A DNA stretch of 15,442 nucleotides, taken from Treponema sp. GTDB lineage: Bacteria > Spirochaetota > Spirochaetia > Treponematales > Breznakiellaceae. This document shows positions 7,899 to 15,340 of this stretch, piece after piece; position 1 is the first letter of the stretch; the number at the start of each line of letters is the position of its first letter. The DNA is taken from NCBI GenBank assembly GCA_031273835.1, contig JAISRD010000213.1:1-15442 (forward strand), given 5' to 3'. The notes below the pieces were generated by a model that saw only the letters and a list, made by a program, of their open reading frames with translations, was not told the DNA's origin and did no database searches. A program made the translations under genes and the position numbers.

Positions 7899-9116
7899 CT
7901 ATCCTTTGGAAACCACCCGCGCGCCGGAGGCCGGACGGATTTCATAAACCAGGGGATGGAAGCCGAAGATACGCTCGTAATCTTCCAAACGCCTGCGGTA
8001 CTCCTCTTCGGTATCTTCGTTAAGTATGGTATAGGTACAGCCCCCAAAACCCATGCCGGTCATGCGGGAACAAACCACGCCGTCAATTTCCTGGGCCCGT
8101 TTTACCAGCCAGTCTATTTCCGGACAGGAAACCTCATAAAGATCCCGCAGGCTTTCATGGGAATGGAAGACGATCCGTGAAATCTCCTGAAAATCTCCCT
8201 TCTTAAGGGCCTTTTCCGCCTCGGTGACCCGTCTTAACTCTTCCACTATATGCAGGGAACGGCGGCGTATCTCCTCCGGCAGGGCCCCCATGGAATCCAT
8301 GAGATCGCTGGAGGCAAAGTCCCTAAAACTCCGGTTTTCCCCGTTCCCGACGAGGAGCCGACTCCCCTGTTTTTTCCGGGAGAGCAGTTCCAGCCCCTTT
8401 TGAATATCCTCCCGGCGCTGCTTGAGTTCCTCCTCGGCCCCGATGCGGGGAACCCTGGAATCCATGAGCAGTATTTTATACCGGGAAAAGGGGGATTTTA
8501 CTTTTTCCACCCCCCGGGTAAGTTCGTCCACCAGGAGAAAATGGTCCTTTTTGGCGTTAAAGGCGATAAGGTAATCCACGGGACTGACGGTTCGGCCGAG
8601 AAAGTCCGCCTCCCCCCTGACAAGGGCCGCGGGCAGCTCCCGGTCCGGCAGGGAGGCCTTCAAAAGCGCCTTGAGGGCCGCCGCGGCGGCCACTTCTATG
8701 GCGGTGGAAGAAGCCAGCCCCGCCTGCTGGGGAATATTCCCCGCCACGGTAAAATTAAGCCCCTTGATGGGGTAACCAAGGCCGGCAAAGATATGAACCG
8801 CCAATTTGATAAAATTAGCCCAGCGGTCTTCCCGTTTGTACTTCAGATTTAAGAGGGTGGTGCGTTTACGCTCCCCCAGATCCGCGGCGTAAAAGCGGAG
8901 GGAACTATCCTTGCGGACGCTGACGGCCACCCGGATGGCCCTGTTAATGGCCGACGCAAGGTACAAACCAGCGTCCGGTTCACCATGCTCACCCAGATAA
9001 CAGACCCTGCCGGGGGCCTCGGCGATTACCACCGGATCGGCTTTGCCGTCACCCAGCTCATATTCGGCGCGGTGGACGGAACCGATATCCTGCATTTTAC
9101 TCAGAACCTCACTCAT
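7899..9116 (-). CDS. galK: Galactokinase-family GHMP sugar kinase
   Basis: GHMP kinase of 405 residues, close to the normal length of galactokinase, which phosphorylates galactose at C1 in the Leloir pathway. The C-terminal block SHESLRDLYEVSCPEIDWLV followed by RMTGMGFGGCTY (about 319-362) is a textbook galactokinase segment. The ATP-binding motif AGLASSTA (132-139) and a candidate catalytic Asp, D181 in VSPVDYLIA, are present. The N-terminal galactokinase signature, normally GR-V-N-L-I-G-E-H-T-D-Y-N-G-G, reads GRVCYLGEHGEPDAG (36-50). It thus lacks the T-D-Y that contacts the sugar, so the substrate may not be galactose. An in-frame TAG just upstream fixes ATG 9116 as the most upstream ATG. 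The start overlaps the end of a 10-codon leader ORF. First full-length gene of a three-gene operon with TPR proteins. Confidence 0.82.
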   Translation of the reverse strand: MSEVLSKMQDIGSVHRAEYELGDGKADPVVIAEAPGRVCYLGEHGEPDAGLYLASAINRAIRVAVSVRKDSSLRFYAADLGERKRTTLLNLKYKREDRWANFIKLAVHIFAGLGYPIKGLNFTVAGNIPQQAGLASSTAIEVAAAAALKALLKASLPDRELPAALVRGEADFLGRTVSPVDYLIAFNAKKDHFLLVDELTRGVEKVKSPFSRYKILLMDSRVPRIGAEEELKQRREDIQKGLELLSRKKQGSRLLVGNGENRSFRDFASSDLMDSMGALPEEIRRRSLHIVEELRRVTEAEKALKKGDFQEISRIVFHSHESLRDLYEVSCPEIDWLVKRAQEIDGVVCSRMTGMGFGGCTYTILNEDTEEEYRRRLEDYERIFGFHPLVYEIRPASGARVVSKG

Positions 9117-9141
9117 TAGTGAAACCTAACATACCTTGCAT
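9109..9141 (-). CDS. Possible 10-codon leader peptide overlapping the galK start
   Basis: ATG at 9141 follows the best Shine-Dalgarno-like sequence in the region (CAGGAGA, 7 bases upstream) and encodes MQGMLGFTNE. It ends at a TGA that overlaps the first codons of galK by 8 bases in another frame. The galK ATG itself has no good ribosome-binding site, so translation could be coupled. If transcription starts where the promoter predicts (about 9147), the SD-like sequence would be mostly excluded from the mRNA. Confidence 0.35.
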   Translation of the reverse strand: MQGMLGFTNE

Positions 9142-9153
9142 AACTTTCTCCTG

Positions 9154-9182
9154 ATTATACCGGAAAGGAGCGGTTTATTCAA
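9154..9182 (-). promoter_or_regulatory. Sigma70-type promoter of the galK operon
   Basis: On the minus strand, -35 TTGAAT (9182-9177), a 17-base spacer and a perfect -10 TATAAT (9159-9154). The predicted start is near 9147, about 30 bases before the galK ATG and about 6 bases before the leader ATG at 9141. Confidence 0.7.
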
Positions 9183-9243
9183 TTAAAATCACCATAAAAA
9201 CGCGGCTAAGTTTCCATTTTTGCGGTATGATAGGGTTCTAAAC

Positions 9244-9308
9244 AAGCTTTCCGGCCCGGATTTCTTGTTTGAAAGTCCCTTGCGCGGCAGCCCGCGGCTT
9301 GCGGGGAT

Positions 9309-9319
<11 letters not shown>
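9244..9319 (-). terminator. Hairpins at the end of the chaperone operon
   Basis: A perfect stem GCGGGG-N7-CCCCGC (9301-9319) straddles the stop codon of the SEC-C gene. Further on, an imperfect stem (9244-9268, CAAG/CTTG outer and TCCG/CGGA inner pairs) is followed by TTT on the minus strand. The second is the better terminator candidate, but both lack a strong U-tract. Confidence 0.3.
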
Positions 9320-10650
<1,331 letters not shown>

Positions 10651-10664
<14 letters not shown>

Positions 10665-11076
10665 AGTATCCTCCCCGAAGACGGAGCCCCTCAAGGGCCT
10701 TTAAGGCAAGCCTGTTCCCCCGGTCTTTTTCCAGGGCCCTTGAAAAGCAGGAAACCGCCCGGCGGCGGCGTTTTGCCAGCGCCCAGAGACAGCCCTGCAT
10801 GTTAAGGACCCGCACGCTTTTACGGGGAAGCTTCCCCAGCGCCCGGGCTGCGGCGGCCCACTTCTTCCGCCGGACAAGAGCACGGGCTTCCTCAAGCTCC
10901 TGAGCCCCCTCAACTCCCATCTCATACCGGCAGAGATCCACAAGCCTCGCCGCGCCGCTGTGTTCCCCATCCAGCAGGGAAGCAAAATATCCGTAACGGA
11001 AGGCGGCGCTCAGGTCCCGCCGTTTCGCCGCCCCCAGGGCCAGCCGGTAACAGGAGAGCGCCAGGATCGTTTTCAT
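10651..11076 (-). CDS. Small basic helical-repeat protein in the Hsp70 operon
   Basis: The protein has 141 residues, is basic, alanine- and leucine-rich, and probably all helical. Segments such as RRDLSAAFRYGYFASLLDGEH, KKWAAAARALGKLPRKSVRVLNMQGCLWALAKR and AVSCFSRALEKDRGNRLALKALEG follow the TPR pattern of paired helices, so it is probably a short TPR-type adaptor. No signal peptide or catalytic motif is visible. ATG 11076 overlaps the stop of the Hsp70 gene (ATGA), and its end overlaps the start of the J-like/SEC-C gene. This arrangement strongly suggests coupled synthesis with both partners. I do not recognise a named family. Confidence 0.72.
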
Positions 11077-12803
11077 GGCCGATCTATGCCCAGGGTCCTG
11101 TCATCCTGAAGCTGCAACAGCTGTTCCAGCGCTTCAAGCATACCCAGCAGCTGGTCCCGCAGATCCCCCGCTTCTTTGGTGTTTTTAAGAAGCAGCGCCT
11201 CCTTCACCCTCCTTACCAGCAGCTCAACATCCCCCCCGGGATCCCCCCCGGCGGCCATGAGCTTTTCGGCCTTTCGTATCAGGGGACGGAATTTCCGGGC
11301 CCCCTCGGCCTCCTCCCAGCGGGACAAATCCAGAGGGGCTTTGGCCTTTATCCCGGTGGTGCTGATCTCCGCGGAAACCTGCCTCCCCGTGGAAAGCACG
11401 GAGGCCTTTACCTGGAGTATGCCGTTCATATCGTAGGAGAAGCTTACCTCCACCGATTCCTTGCCCACCTTGGCCGGGGGTATCCCCGAGAGGTTCAGCT
11501 CCCCGAGGCGCTCGTTGTTCGCCGGGTCGGAGGATTCTCCCTGGTATACGTCTATGGTTACCTCGGTCTGATAATCCACCGCGGGATGGTAGATCTTTGA
11601 CTTTTCCGCGGGAATGGTGGTGTTCCGGGGGATAATCGGATCGAAAAAGACCCGCCTGCCGAAGATCCCGTGCTGCAGGGGCGCCGTTCCCAGCGTATAG
11701 GGACAGACGTCGGTGAGCACCAGGTCCTCGTTGTTGATGCTCCCCTCGATGAGCCCCGCCTGAATCGCCGCCCCCCGGGCCACCGTCAAATCGGGATCCA
11801 CCAGGGAGCGGGGAACCGTGCCGAGGGTCTCCTCGACGAGTTTTTTTACGCAGGGAATACGGGTGGAGCCCCCCACGAGGAGGACAACCTGGAGGTCCCC
11901 AGGGGTCAGGGCGGCGTCGGCCAGGGCGCTCATCATCGGTTCCCTGGTGGAGTTTACCTTCTCCGCCACCCAGTCCTCAAAGTCCTCACGGCGGACGGTC
12001 TTCTCCACCGAAAGGGGTTTCCCCTCGGCGCCGGTGAGGAGGAAGGGAAGGGAAACCTGGTACTCCTCCCTGGTACTTAAGGCGATCTTACAGTCCTCCG
12101 CGGCCTTTTTAAGGCGCATCAGGGCCCGCTCGTCGGCGGAGGGGTCAGCGGAATCCGAAGGTTCCGCGAGGCGGCCCATGATGATCTCGTCGAAATCCTT
12201 ACCCCCCAGATGATTGTTGCCGCAGCTTGCCTTGACGTCGATGACCCCCTCAAAAAGCTCAAGCACCGTAACGTCCAGGGTGCCCCCCCCCAGGTCGTAG
12301 ACCAGCACGTTCTTACATTCCTTGAGGTTCGCAAGGCCGTAATCCAACGCCGCCGCGGTGGGCTCGTTGAGGATACGCTCCACGGCGAGCCCGGCAAGCT
12401 CCCCGGCCTTCGCCGTGGCCCGCCGCTGCAGGTCGGTAAAGTAGGCCGGCACGGTGATCACCGCCCGCTCGATTTTCTCCTTCAGGGACTCCTCCGCGCA
12501 GCGGACCAGGTAGCCCAGGAGCAGGGCCTGGATCTCCTCGGGCCGGTATTCCTTCCCGTGGGCCTTGAGGACCTCCCCCCCGCCGGTAAGGCGCTTTACC
12601 TCCATGAAGGTACAGTCCGGCCGGGTAAACAGATACTCCGCCGCCGCCTCCCCCACGAGGACCCCGCCGTCCTCCCCGATATGCACCACCGAGGGGGTAA
12701 CGAGCTTCCCCTGGGAATTGGGGAGCAGCTTAGGGGTTCCGTCAACGATGCAGGCGATTTCCGACGTGGAGGTTCCCAGGTCTATGCCGACTATTCTACC
12801 CAT
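11073..12803 (-). CDS. DnaK-like Hsp70 paralogue with short lid
   Basis: An ATP-driven chaperone of the Hsp70 family, 576 residues against about 610-640 for DnaK. Numbered from ATG 12803, the nucleotide-binding domain spans about 1-350: phosphate loop 1 GIDLGTSTSEIA (6-17), ILNEPTAAALDYGLA (about 144-158), phosphate loop 2 VYDLGGGTLDVTVL (about 168-181) and adenosine motif LLVGGSTRIP (about 308-317). A DnaK-like linker, LVLTDVCPYTLG (about 361-372), leads to a beta substrate-binding domain to about 485. Only about 80 residues of helical lid follow, and the C-terminal EEVD-like or long acidic tail is absent. Start: ATG 12803 has AAAGGAGG 9 bases upstream; a TTG at 12809 is too close to that site. 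It is probably a specialised paralogue, functionally comparable to HscC, not the housekeeping DnaK. This is inferred from divergence and neighbours. Confidence 0.88.
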   Translation of the reverse strand: MGRIVGIDLGTSTSEIACIVDGTPKLLPNSQGKLVTPSVVHIGEDGGVLVGEAAAEYLFTRPDCTFMEVKRLTGGGEVLKAHGKEYRPEEIQALLLGYLVRCAEESLKEKIERAVITVPAYFTDLQRRATAKAGELAGLAVERILNEPTAAALDYGLANLKECKNVLVYDLGGGTLDVTVLELFEGVIDVKASCGNNHLGGKDFDEIIMGRLAEPSDSADPSADERALMRLKKAAEDCKIALSTREEYQVSLPFLLTGAEGKPLSVEKTVRREDFEDWVAEKVNSTREPMMSALADAALTPGDLQVVLLVGGSTRIPCVKKLVEETLGTVPRSLVDPDLTVARGAAIQAGLIEGSINNEDLVLTDVCPYTLGTAPLQHGIFGRRVFFDPIIPRNTTIPAEKSKIYHPAVDYQTEVTIDVYQGESSDPANNERLGELNLSGIPPAKVGKESVEVSFSYDMNGILQVKASVLSTGRQVSAEISTTGIKAKAPLDLSRWEEAEGARKFRPLIRKAEKLMAAGGDPGGDVELLVRRVKEALLLKNTKEAGDLRDQLLGMLEALEQLLQLQDDRTLGIDRP

Positions 12804-12818
12804 ACTCAAAGTCCTCCT

Positions 12819-13469
12819 TTATTCCGTGCCGTTCACGTCCGGATCACCGGGGAACGCCGCGGCCTCCGCCGTCTCCGGCCCGGCCGTACCGGCGGGAGCC
12901 TCCGGGTCTTCCGACGTTCCCCCCCCTTCGGGCCCCCGGCTGACCACCACCGCGGCCTTACGGACCAGGACGTTCCGGTACACGTAACCGCTCTGCAGCA
13001 CCCGGACCACCTGTTCACGGGGAAGCTCCGACGGGACCCCGGCCTTGACGTTGTGAATCCCCGGATTCAGGGCTTCCCCCTCCGCCCCGAAACGGATCAG
13101 GTTACACCCCGAGAGGAGGCCCCCTGAGGCGTTCCACAGGAGCTCCGCCTGGTGCAGCAGCTCCCCGCTCCCCGACTGCCGGGCATAGGCGCAGAAATCC
13201 TCAAGCAGGTCGCAGAGGCCCATGGCGGCCAGGGCCAGCCGGTTCGAGCGGCCCCTTTCGGCGCTCAGGGTTTCCTGCAAAAGCTTCGTATCCTGCTCCT
13301 TGAGCAAATCGTAGATCTCCTCAATTTGCAGGGAAACATCGGTTTGTTTCCTGTTGAGGGCCGACAGAAACTCCTGCCCCAGGGCGGCGAACTCCATCAG
13401 CTCGTATTCGGGCAGCTCCCCTCCCTCACGGGAAAGCAGTTTATCAAGCTCCTCCTCAAAGTTCACCAC
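12819..13469 (-). CDS. GrpE-like nucleotide exchange factor
   Basis: GrpE releases ADP from Hsp70. The diagnostic C-terminal wing is clear: NPGIHNVKAGVPSELP followed by VVRVLQSGYVYRNVLVRKAAVVVS (about 135-177), matching the GrpE pattern V-x-x-V-L-Q-x-G-Y-x-x-x-x-x-L-R-x-A-x-V-x-V. The N-terminal part (2-110) is helical and probably a dimerising coiled coil, but is poorly conserved relative to standard GrpE. Residues 178-216 are a low-complexity Gly/Pro/Glu/Ala tail not usual in GrpE. The GTG at 13469 has GGAGG 7 bases upstream, located in a small hairpin; a second GTG follows directly. The stop codon is 15 bases before the Hsp70 ATG and overlaps its ribosome-binding site. First gene of the four-gene operon. 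Confidence 0.82.
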   Translation of the reverse strand: MVNFEEELDKLLSREGGELPEYELMEFAALGQEFLSALNRKQTDVSLQIEEIYDLLKEQDTKLLQETLSAERGRSNRLALAAMGLCDLLEDFCAYARQSGSGELLHQAELLWNASGGLLSGCNLIRFGAEGEALNPGIHNVKAGVPSELPREQVVRVLQSGYVYRNVLVRKAAVVVSRGPEGGGTSEDPEAPAGTAGPETAEAAAFPGDPDVNGTE

Positions 13470-13470
13470 A

Positions 13471-13484
13471 GCCGGCCCTCCGGC
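13471..13484 (-). promoter_or_regulatory. Hairpin covering the ribosome-binding site of the GrpE-like gene
   Basis: A perfect stem GCCGG-N4-CCGGC lies just before the GTG at 13469. On the mRNA the GGAGG sits across one stem arm and the loop, so folding would hinder translation initiation. This could be a simple temperature- or helicase-sensitive control, or a by-product of high GC content. Confidence 0.3.
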
Positions 13485-13524
13485 CCGGGTACGCCCTCAA
13501 AGGCCCCCGGACACTTATGGGGCC

Positions 13525-13553
13525 ATTATAAAAAGACCGTCCCCTTTGCACAA
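13525..13553 (-). promoter_or_regulatory. Promoter of the GrpE-like/Hsp70 operon
   Basis: On the minus strand, -10 TATAAT (13530-13525) with TTGTGC (13553-13548) 17 bases upstream as a weak -35. The predicted start near 13518 gives an untranslated leader of about 49 bases, very GC-rich. I see no CIRCE element (TTAGCACTC-N9-GAGTGCTAA), the usual HrcA operator of dnaK operons. Confidence 0.5.
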
Positions 13554-13697
13554 GACGGAAGGCCCCCCGGCCCGGCAGGGCAGCCGCGATGAGCTTATGG
13601 CTCAGGGCGGCATCTGCCGGGATTTTGTTACGGACCGGGAATCAAGCCGGGGCCGGAGCGGAAGAAAGGCGGCGGGTTAAGGGAAATAACTAGCATT

Positions 13698-13724
13698 TTG
13701 ACAGAGTATTTTATAACTTATAAG
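13698..13724 (+). promoter_or_regulatory. tetR promoter with overlapping palindromic operator candidate
   Basis: A consensus -35 TTGACA (13698-13703) is followed after 15 bases by TATAAG (13719-13724). The short spacer suggests weak basal activity or activation. A 13-base palindrome, TTATAA-C-TTATAA (13711-13723), overlaps the -10 box and is a natural place for autorepression by the TetR protein encoded downstream. Confidence 0.45.
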
Positions 13725-13785
13725 GGTATCATTATGAGAAACAAGAGCCATAAAAAAACTTTAACTTAAAAAAAGGCGGATAAAA

Positions 13786-14382
13786 ATGTCCATCGTTGTT
13801 GAACATGAAATACGGCGGCGGAAGATCCTCGAAAGGGCCGTGGATGTGTTTGTTGACGAAGGTTTTGAAAATACCACGTTTCAGAAAATAGCGGACCGGT
13901 GTAAAATCACCAGAACCACCCTATACCTCTACTTTCACAATAAAAGGGAGATCTTTAACTACAGCATCAAGCAGCTCTTAAACAAAGTGGAGGGGGATCT
14001 ATCGGGGGTCCTTAAAAATTCAAGGCTTTCCCACGCCGAGAAATTAAAGAGGACCCTTTCGATGATACTGGACAGGCTGGAGGAAAACCGAAGGCTCCTT
14101 TCGGTGATTCTGGATTATCTGCTCTGCCTTTCAAAATCATCGGATACCGCGGAAAGCCGGGTAAGAAGAAGAACCATCAGGCTCAGGCATATCCTGGCGG
14201 GGGTGCTGATAGAGGGCATCAAAGCGGGGGAAATTAAAAAGATCGACGTGCATGCCGCGGACGATCTTTTCTACGGCATCATAGAAACGGCGATCTTCCG
14301 GCTCACGGTATTTAAGCGCCAATCCGTGGAGGAGTTAAAGGGAACGGTGGAATTTGCGGTCCGTAAATTGTGCGGCCCATAA
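13786..14382 (+). CDS. TetR/AcrR-family transcriptional regulator
   Basis: A DNA-binding repressor-type protein of 198 residues, typical of the family. The N-terminal helix-turn-helix covers about residues 10-56: RRRKILERAVDVFVDEGFENTTFQKIADRCKITRTTLYLYFHNKREIF, matching the TetR_N pattern with T-T-x-x-x-I-A, T-x-x-T-L-Y-x-Y-F and K-x-E-I-F. The C-terminal ligand and dimerisation domain is helical and not assignable to a ligand. The ATG at 13786 has AGGCGGA 6 bases upstream. The promoter carries an overlapping palindrome, suggesting autoregulation. The dehydrogenase-like gene 50 bases downstream on the same strand, and the divergent chaperone operon upstream, are the nearest possible targets. 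Confidence 0.9.
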   Translation: MSIVVEHEIRRRKILERAVDVFVDEGFENTTFQKIADRCKITRTTLYLYFHNKREIFNYSIKQLLNKVEGDLSGVLKNSRLSHAEKLKRTLSMILDRLEENRRLLSVILDYLLCLSKSSDTAESRVRRRTIRLRHILAGVLIEGIKAGEIKKIDVHAADDLFYGIIETAIFRLTVFKRQSVEELKGTVEFAVRKLCGP

Positions 14383-14410
14383 CAGTCCCGGCGGTATAGC
14401 CCCGGGCCGC
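14372..14410 (+). terminator. Possible terminator hairpin after tetR
   Basis: A perfect 7-bp stem GCGGCCC (14372-14378) / GGGCCGC (14404-14410) encloses a 25-base loop and straddles the tetR stop codon. It is followed by CCTTTC, a poor U-tract. It would separate tetR from the next gene, which has its own -10 box. Confidence 0.3.
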
Positions 14411-14420
14411 CCTTTCGGTA

Positions 14421-14426
14421 TATACT
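14421..14426 (+). promoter_or_regulatory. -10 box for the SDR-like gene, implying a leaderless transcript
   Basis: TATACT ends 6 bases before the ATG at 14433, so transcription would start at the A of the start codon. There is no Shine-Dalgarno sequence and no clear -35. A heptamer CGGTATA occurs at 14392-14398 and again at 14416-14422. Confidence 0.45.
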
Positions 14427-14432
14427 TTTACC

Positions 14433-15089
14433 ATGACCCGGGGCATTTTAATCGCGGGAAATGAATCGTCCCTGTTTTCCGCCCTGGGGCGGGAAGCCGC
14501 CCGGCGGGTAAAAAGCTATGCGGCGGCCCCCGTTCCCCCGTGGAAGGAGGGAGAGGGGCGGCGCGGAAAGATCACCCCCCCCGTGCTGGAGTGGAACCCC
14601 CCGAGCCCCATATCGGCAAGGACCCTGGTCCTGGCGGCGGTGAACAAACTGGAACATATTGACGACGCGATCCTCGTCTGCGCCCCACCCGCTTACCGCC
14701 GTTCCGCCGGGGATCTTTCCCCCGCCGAGGTGGACCGCCTGGTAGATTTTAACATCAAGGGCTGGTTCTTTTTGGTAAAAGAAATTATTTCGCTCTTTAA
14801 GGCCCGTGAAAGGGGAAGCCTGGCGCTGGTGCTCTCCGAAACCGGCGCGGGTTCAGCCGAAGAGGTCCCCGATCTGATAGGCCCCGCCGCCTCGGCGGCC
14901 TTTAAGGCCCTTGCCCGGGGTATATTGCTTTCATCCCTCAACGTCCCCTATACGGTAACGGGTTTTTCCTCCTCCGAGCCCGGCGGGGAGGAGGCCTTTG
15001 CGGCCTTTATCTTTAAGACCCTTGAGGGTGAAAAGAAAATTTCGGGGAAGTGGCATAAATTCGGAAAACTCGGCCTCTTCGGGCGCTGA
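14433..15089 (+). CDS. Degenerate short-chain-dehydrogenase-like protein
   Basis: The protein has 218 residues and appears to have the SDR Rossmann layout. An initial strand GILIAGNESSLFSALGREAA (4-23) occupies the place of the glycine-rich NAD(P) loop but lacks T-G-x-x-x-G-x-G. DAILVCAPPAYRR (78-90) corresponds to the N-N-A-G strand. FNIKGWFFLVKEIISLF (106-122) matches the SDR helix with the conserved Asn, and GSLALVLSETGAG (128-140) holds the position of the catalytic serine. The Y-x-x-x-K segment appears as IGPAASAAFKALARGILL (149-166), with Tyr and Lys missing. It therefore probably no longer catalyses oxidoreduction and may have a structural or binding role. ATG 14433 has no ribosome-binding site. 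Family assignment is from pattern only, so a different Rossmann protein is possible. Confidence 0.6.
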   Translation: MTRGILIAGNESSLFSALGREAARRVKSYAAAPVPPWKEGEGRRGKITPPVLEWNPPSPISARTLVLAAVNKLEHIDDAILVCAPPAYRRSAGDLSPAEVDRLVDFNIKGWFFLVKEIISLFKARERGSLALVLSETGAGSAEEVPDLIGPAASAAFKALARGILLSSLNVPYTVTGFSSSEPGGEEAFAAFIFKTLEGEKKISGKWHKFGKLGLFGR

Positions 15090-15340
15090 CGGGAAGATAA
15101 AGATATTTAACCACGGACCACGCGGTATTCCAAATGGCTTAAAACGAATTCTTTTTGGTCCCTGTGGGCGTAAAAACGCCGTAAAAAGGGGTAAATTCAC
15201 CCAAAATACCCATTAAGTTTGTGGATTTTACCGCCGCGGAATTTCAGGCAATAATTGACAGGTTCCCGGTGTTTATCGACCAGGTGTATATGTAAACACC
15301 TGCGGATATAAAACGAAAACAGAGGCCGGGGGGAGGGAAG
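15090..15340. other. Intergenic region with hairpins and a possible gene remnant
   Basis: Lower in GC than the flanking genes. It contains AACCACGGACCACGCGG (about 15110-15126), which resembles a dispersed ACCACGGACCACACGG-type intergenic repeat known to me from several bacterial genomes. It also contains two perfect hairpins: GGCGT-AAAA-ACGCC (15167-15180) and CAGGTGT-N8-ACACCTG (15281-15302). Neither has a U-tract. An open stretch 15185-15295 reads like the end of a protein (see separate entry). Confidence 0.45.
15185..15295 (+). pseudogene. Possible remnant of a protein C-terminus
   Basis: After an upstream TAA the frame is open for 36 codons and ends at TAA 15293-15295. It contains KFVDFTAAEFQAIIDRFP and ends VFIDQVYM, which has a protein-like composition. 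There is no ATG and no ribosome-binding site; a GTG at 15221 would give 24 residues. It may be a decayed gene end or chance. Confidence 0.2.

Larger units (their letters stand above)
13470..13785. other. Divergent intergenic region between the chaperone operon and tetR
   Basis: These 316 bases separate two divergent transcripts. The half near the chaperone operon is very GC-rich and holds its promoter. The half near tetR (from about 13681) is AT-rich and holds the tetR promoter and a TTATAA-C-TTATAA palindrome. A 34-codon ORF from ATG 13589 has no ribosome-binding site and is probably not a gene. Nothing else is recognisable. Confidence 0.6.

Noticed and set aside
7248..8180. 310-codon open frame on the plus strand
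   Set aside because: It lies antisense to the TPR and galactokinase genes, which have clear domains. The Gly/Pro/Gln-rich translation is typical of a GC-rich shadow frame.
9225..9230. TATGAT on the plus strand as a promoter
   Set aside because: Nothing on the plus strand downstream looks like a gene, and no -35 is evident; it would only give antisense RNA to the SEC-C gene.
12210..13127. 305-codon open frame on the plus strand
   Set aside because: Antisense to the Hsp70 and GrpE-like genes, with no ribosome-binding site and low-complexity composition.
13470..13560. CIRCE/HrcA operator expected ahead of a dnaK-type operon
   Set aside because: I looked for the TTAGCACTC/GAGTGCTAA inverted repeat and did not find it.
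13589..13693. 34-codon ORF (ATG 13589) between the divergent operons
   Set aside because: No ribosome-binding site, Ala/Gly/Arg composition, and it runs into the tetR -35 region.
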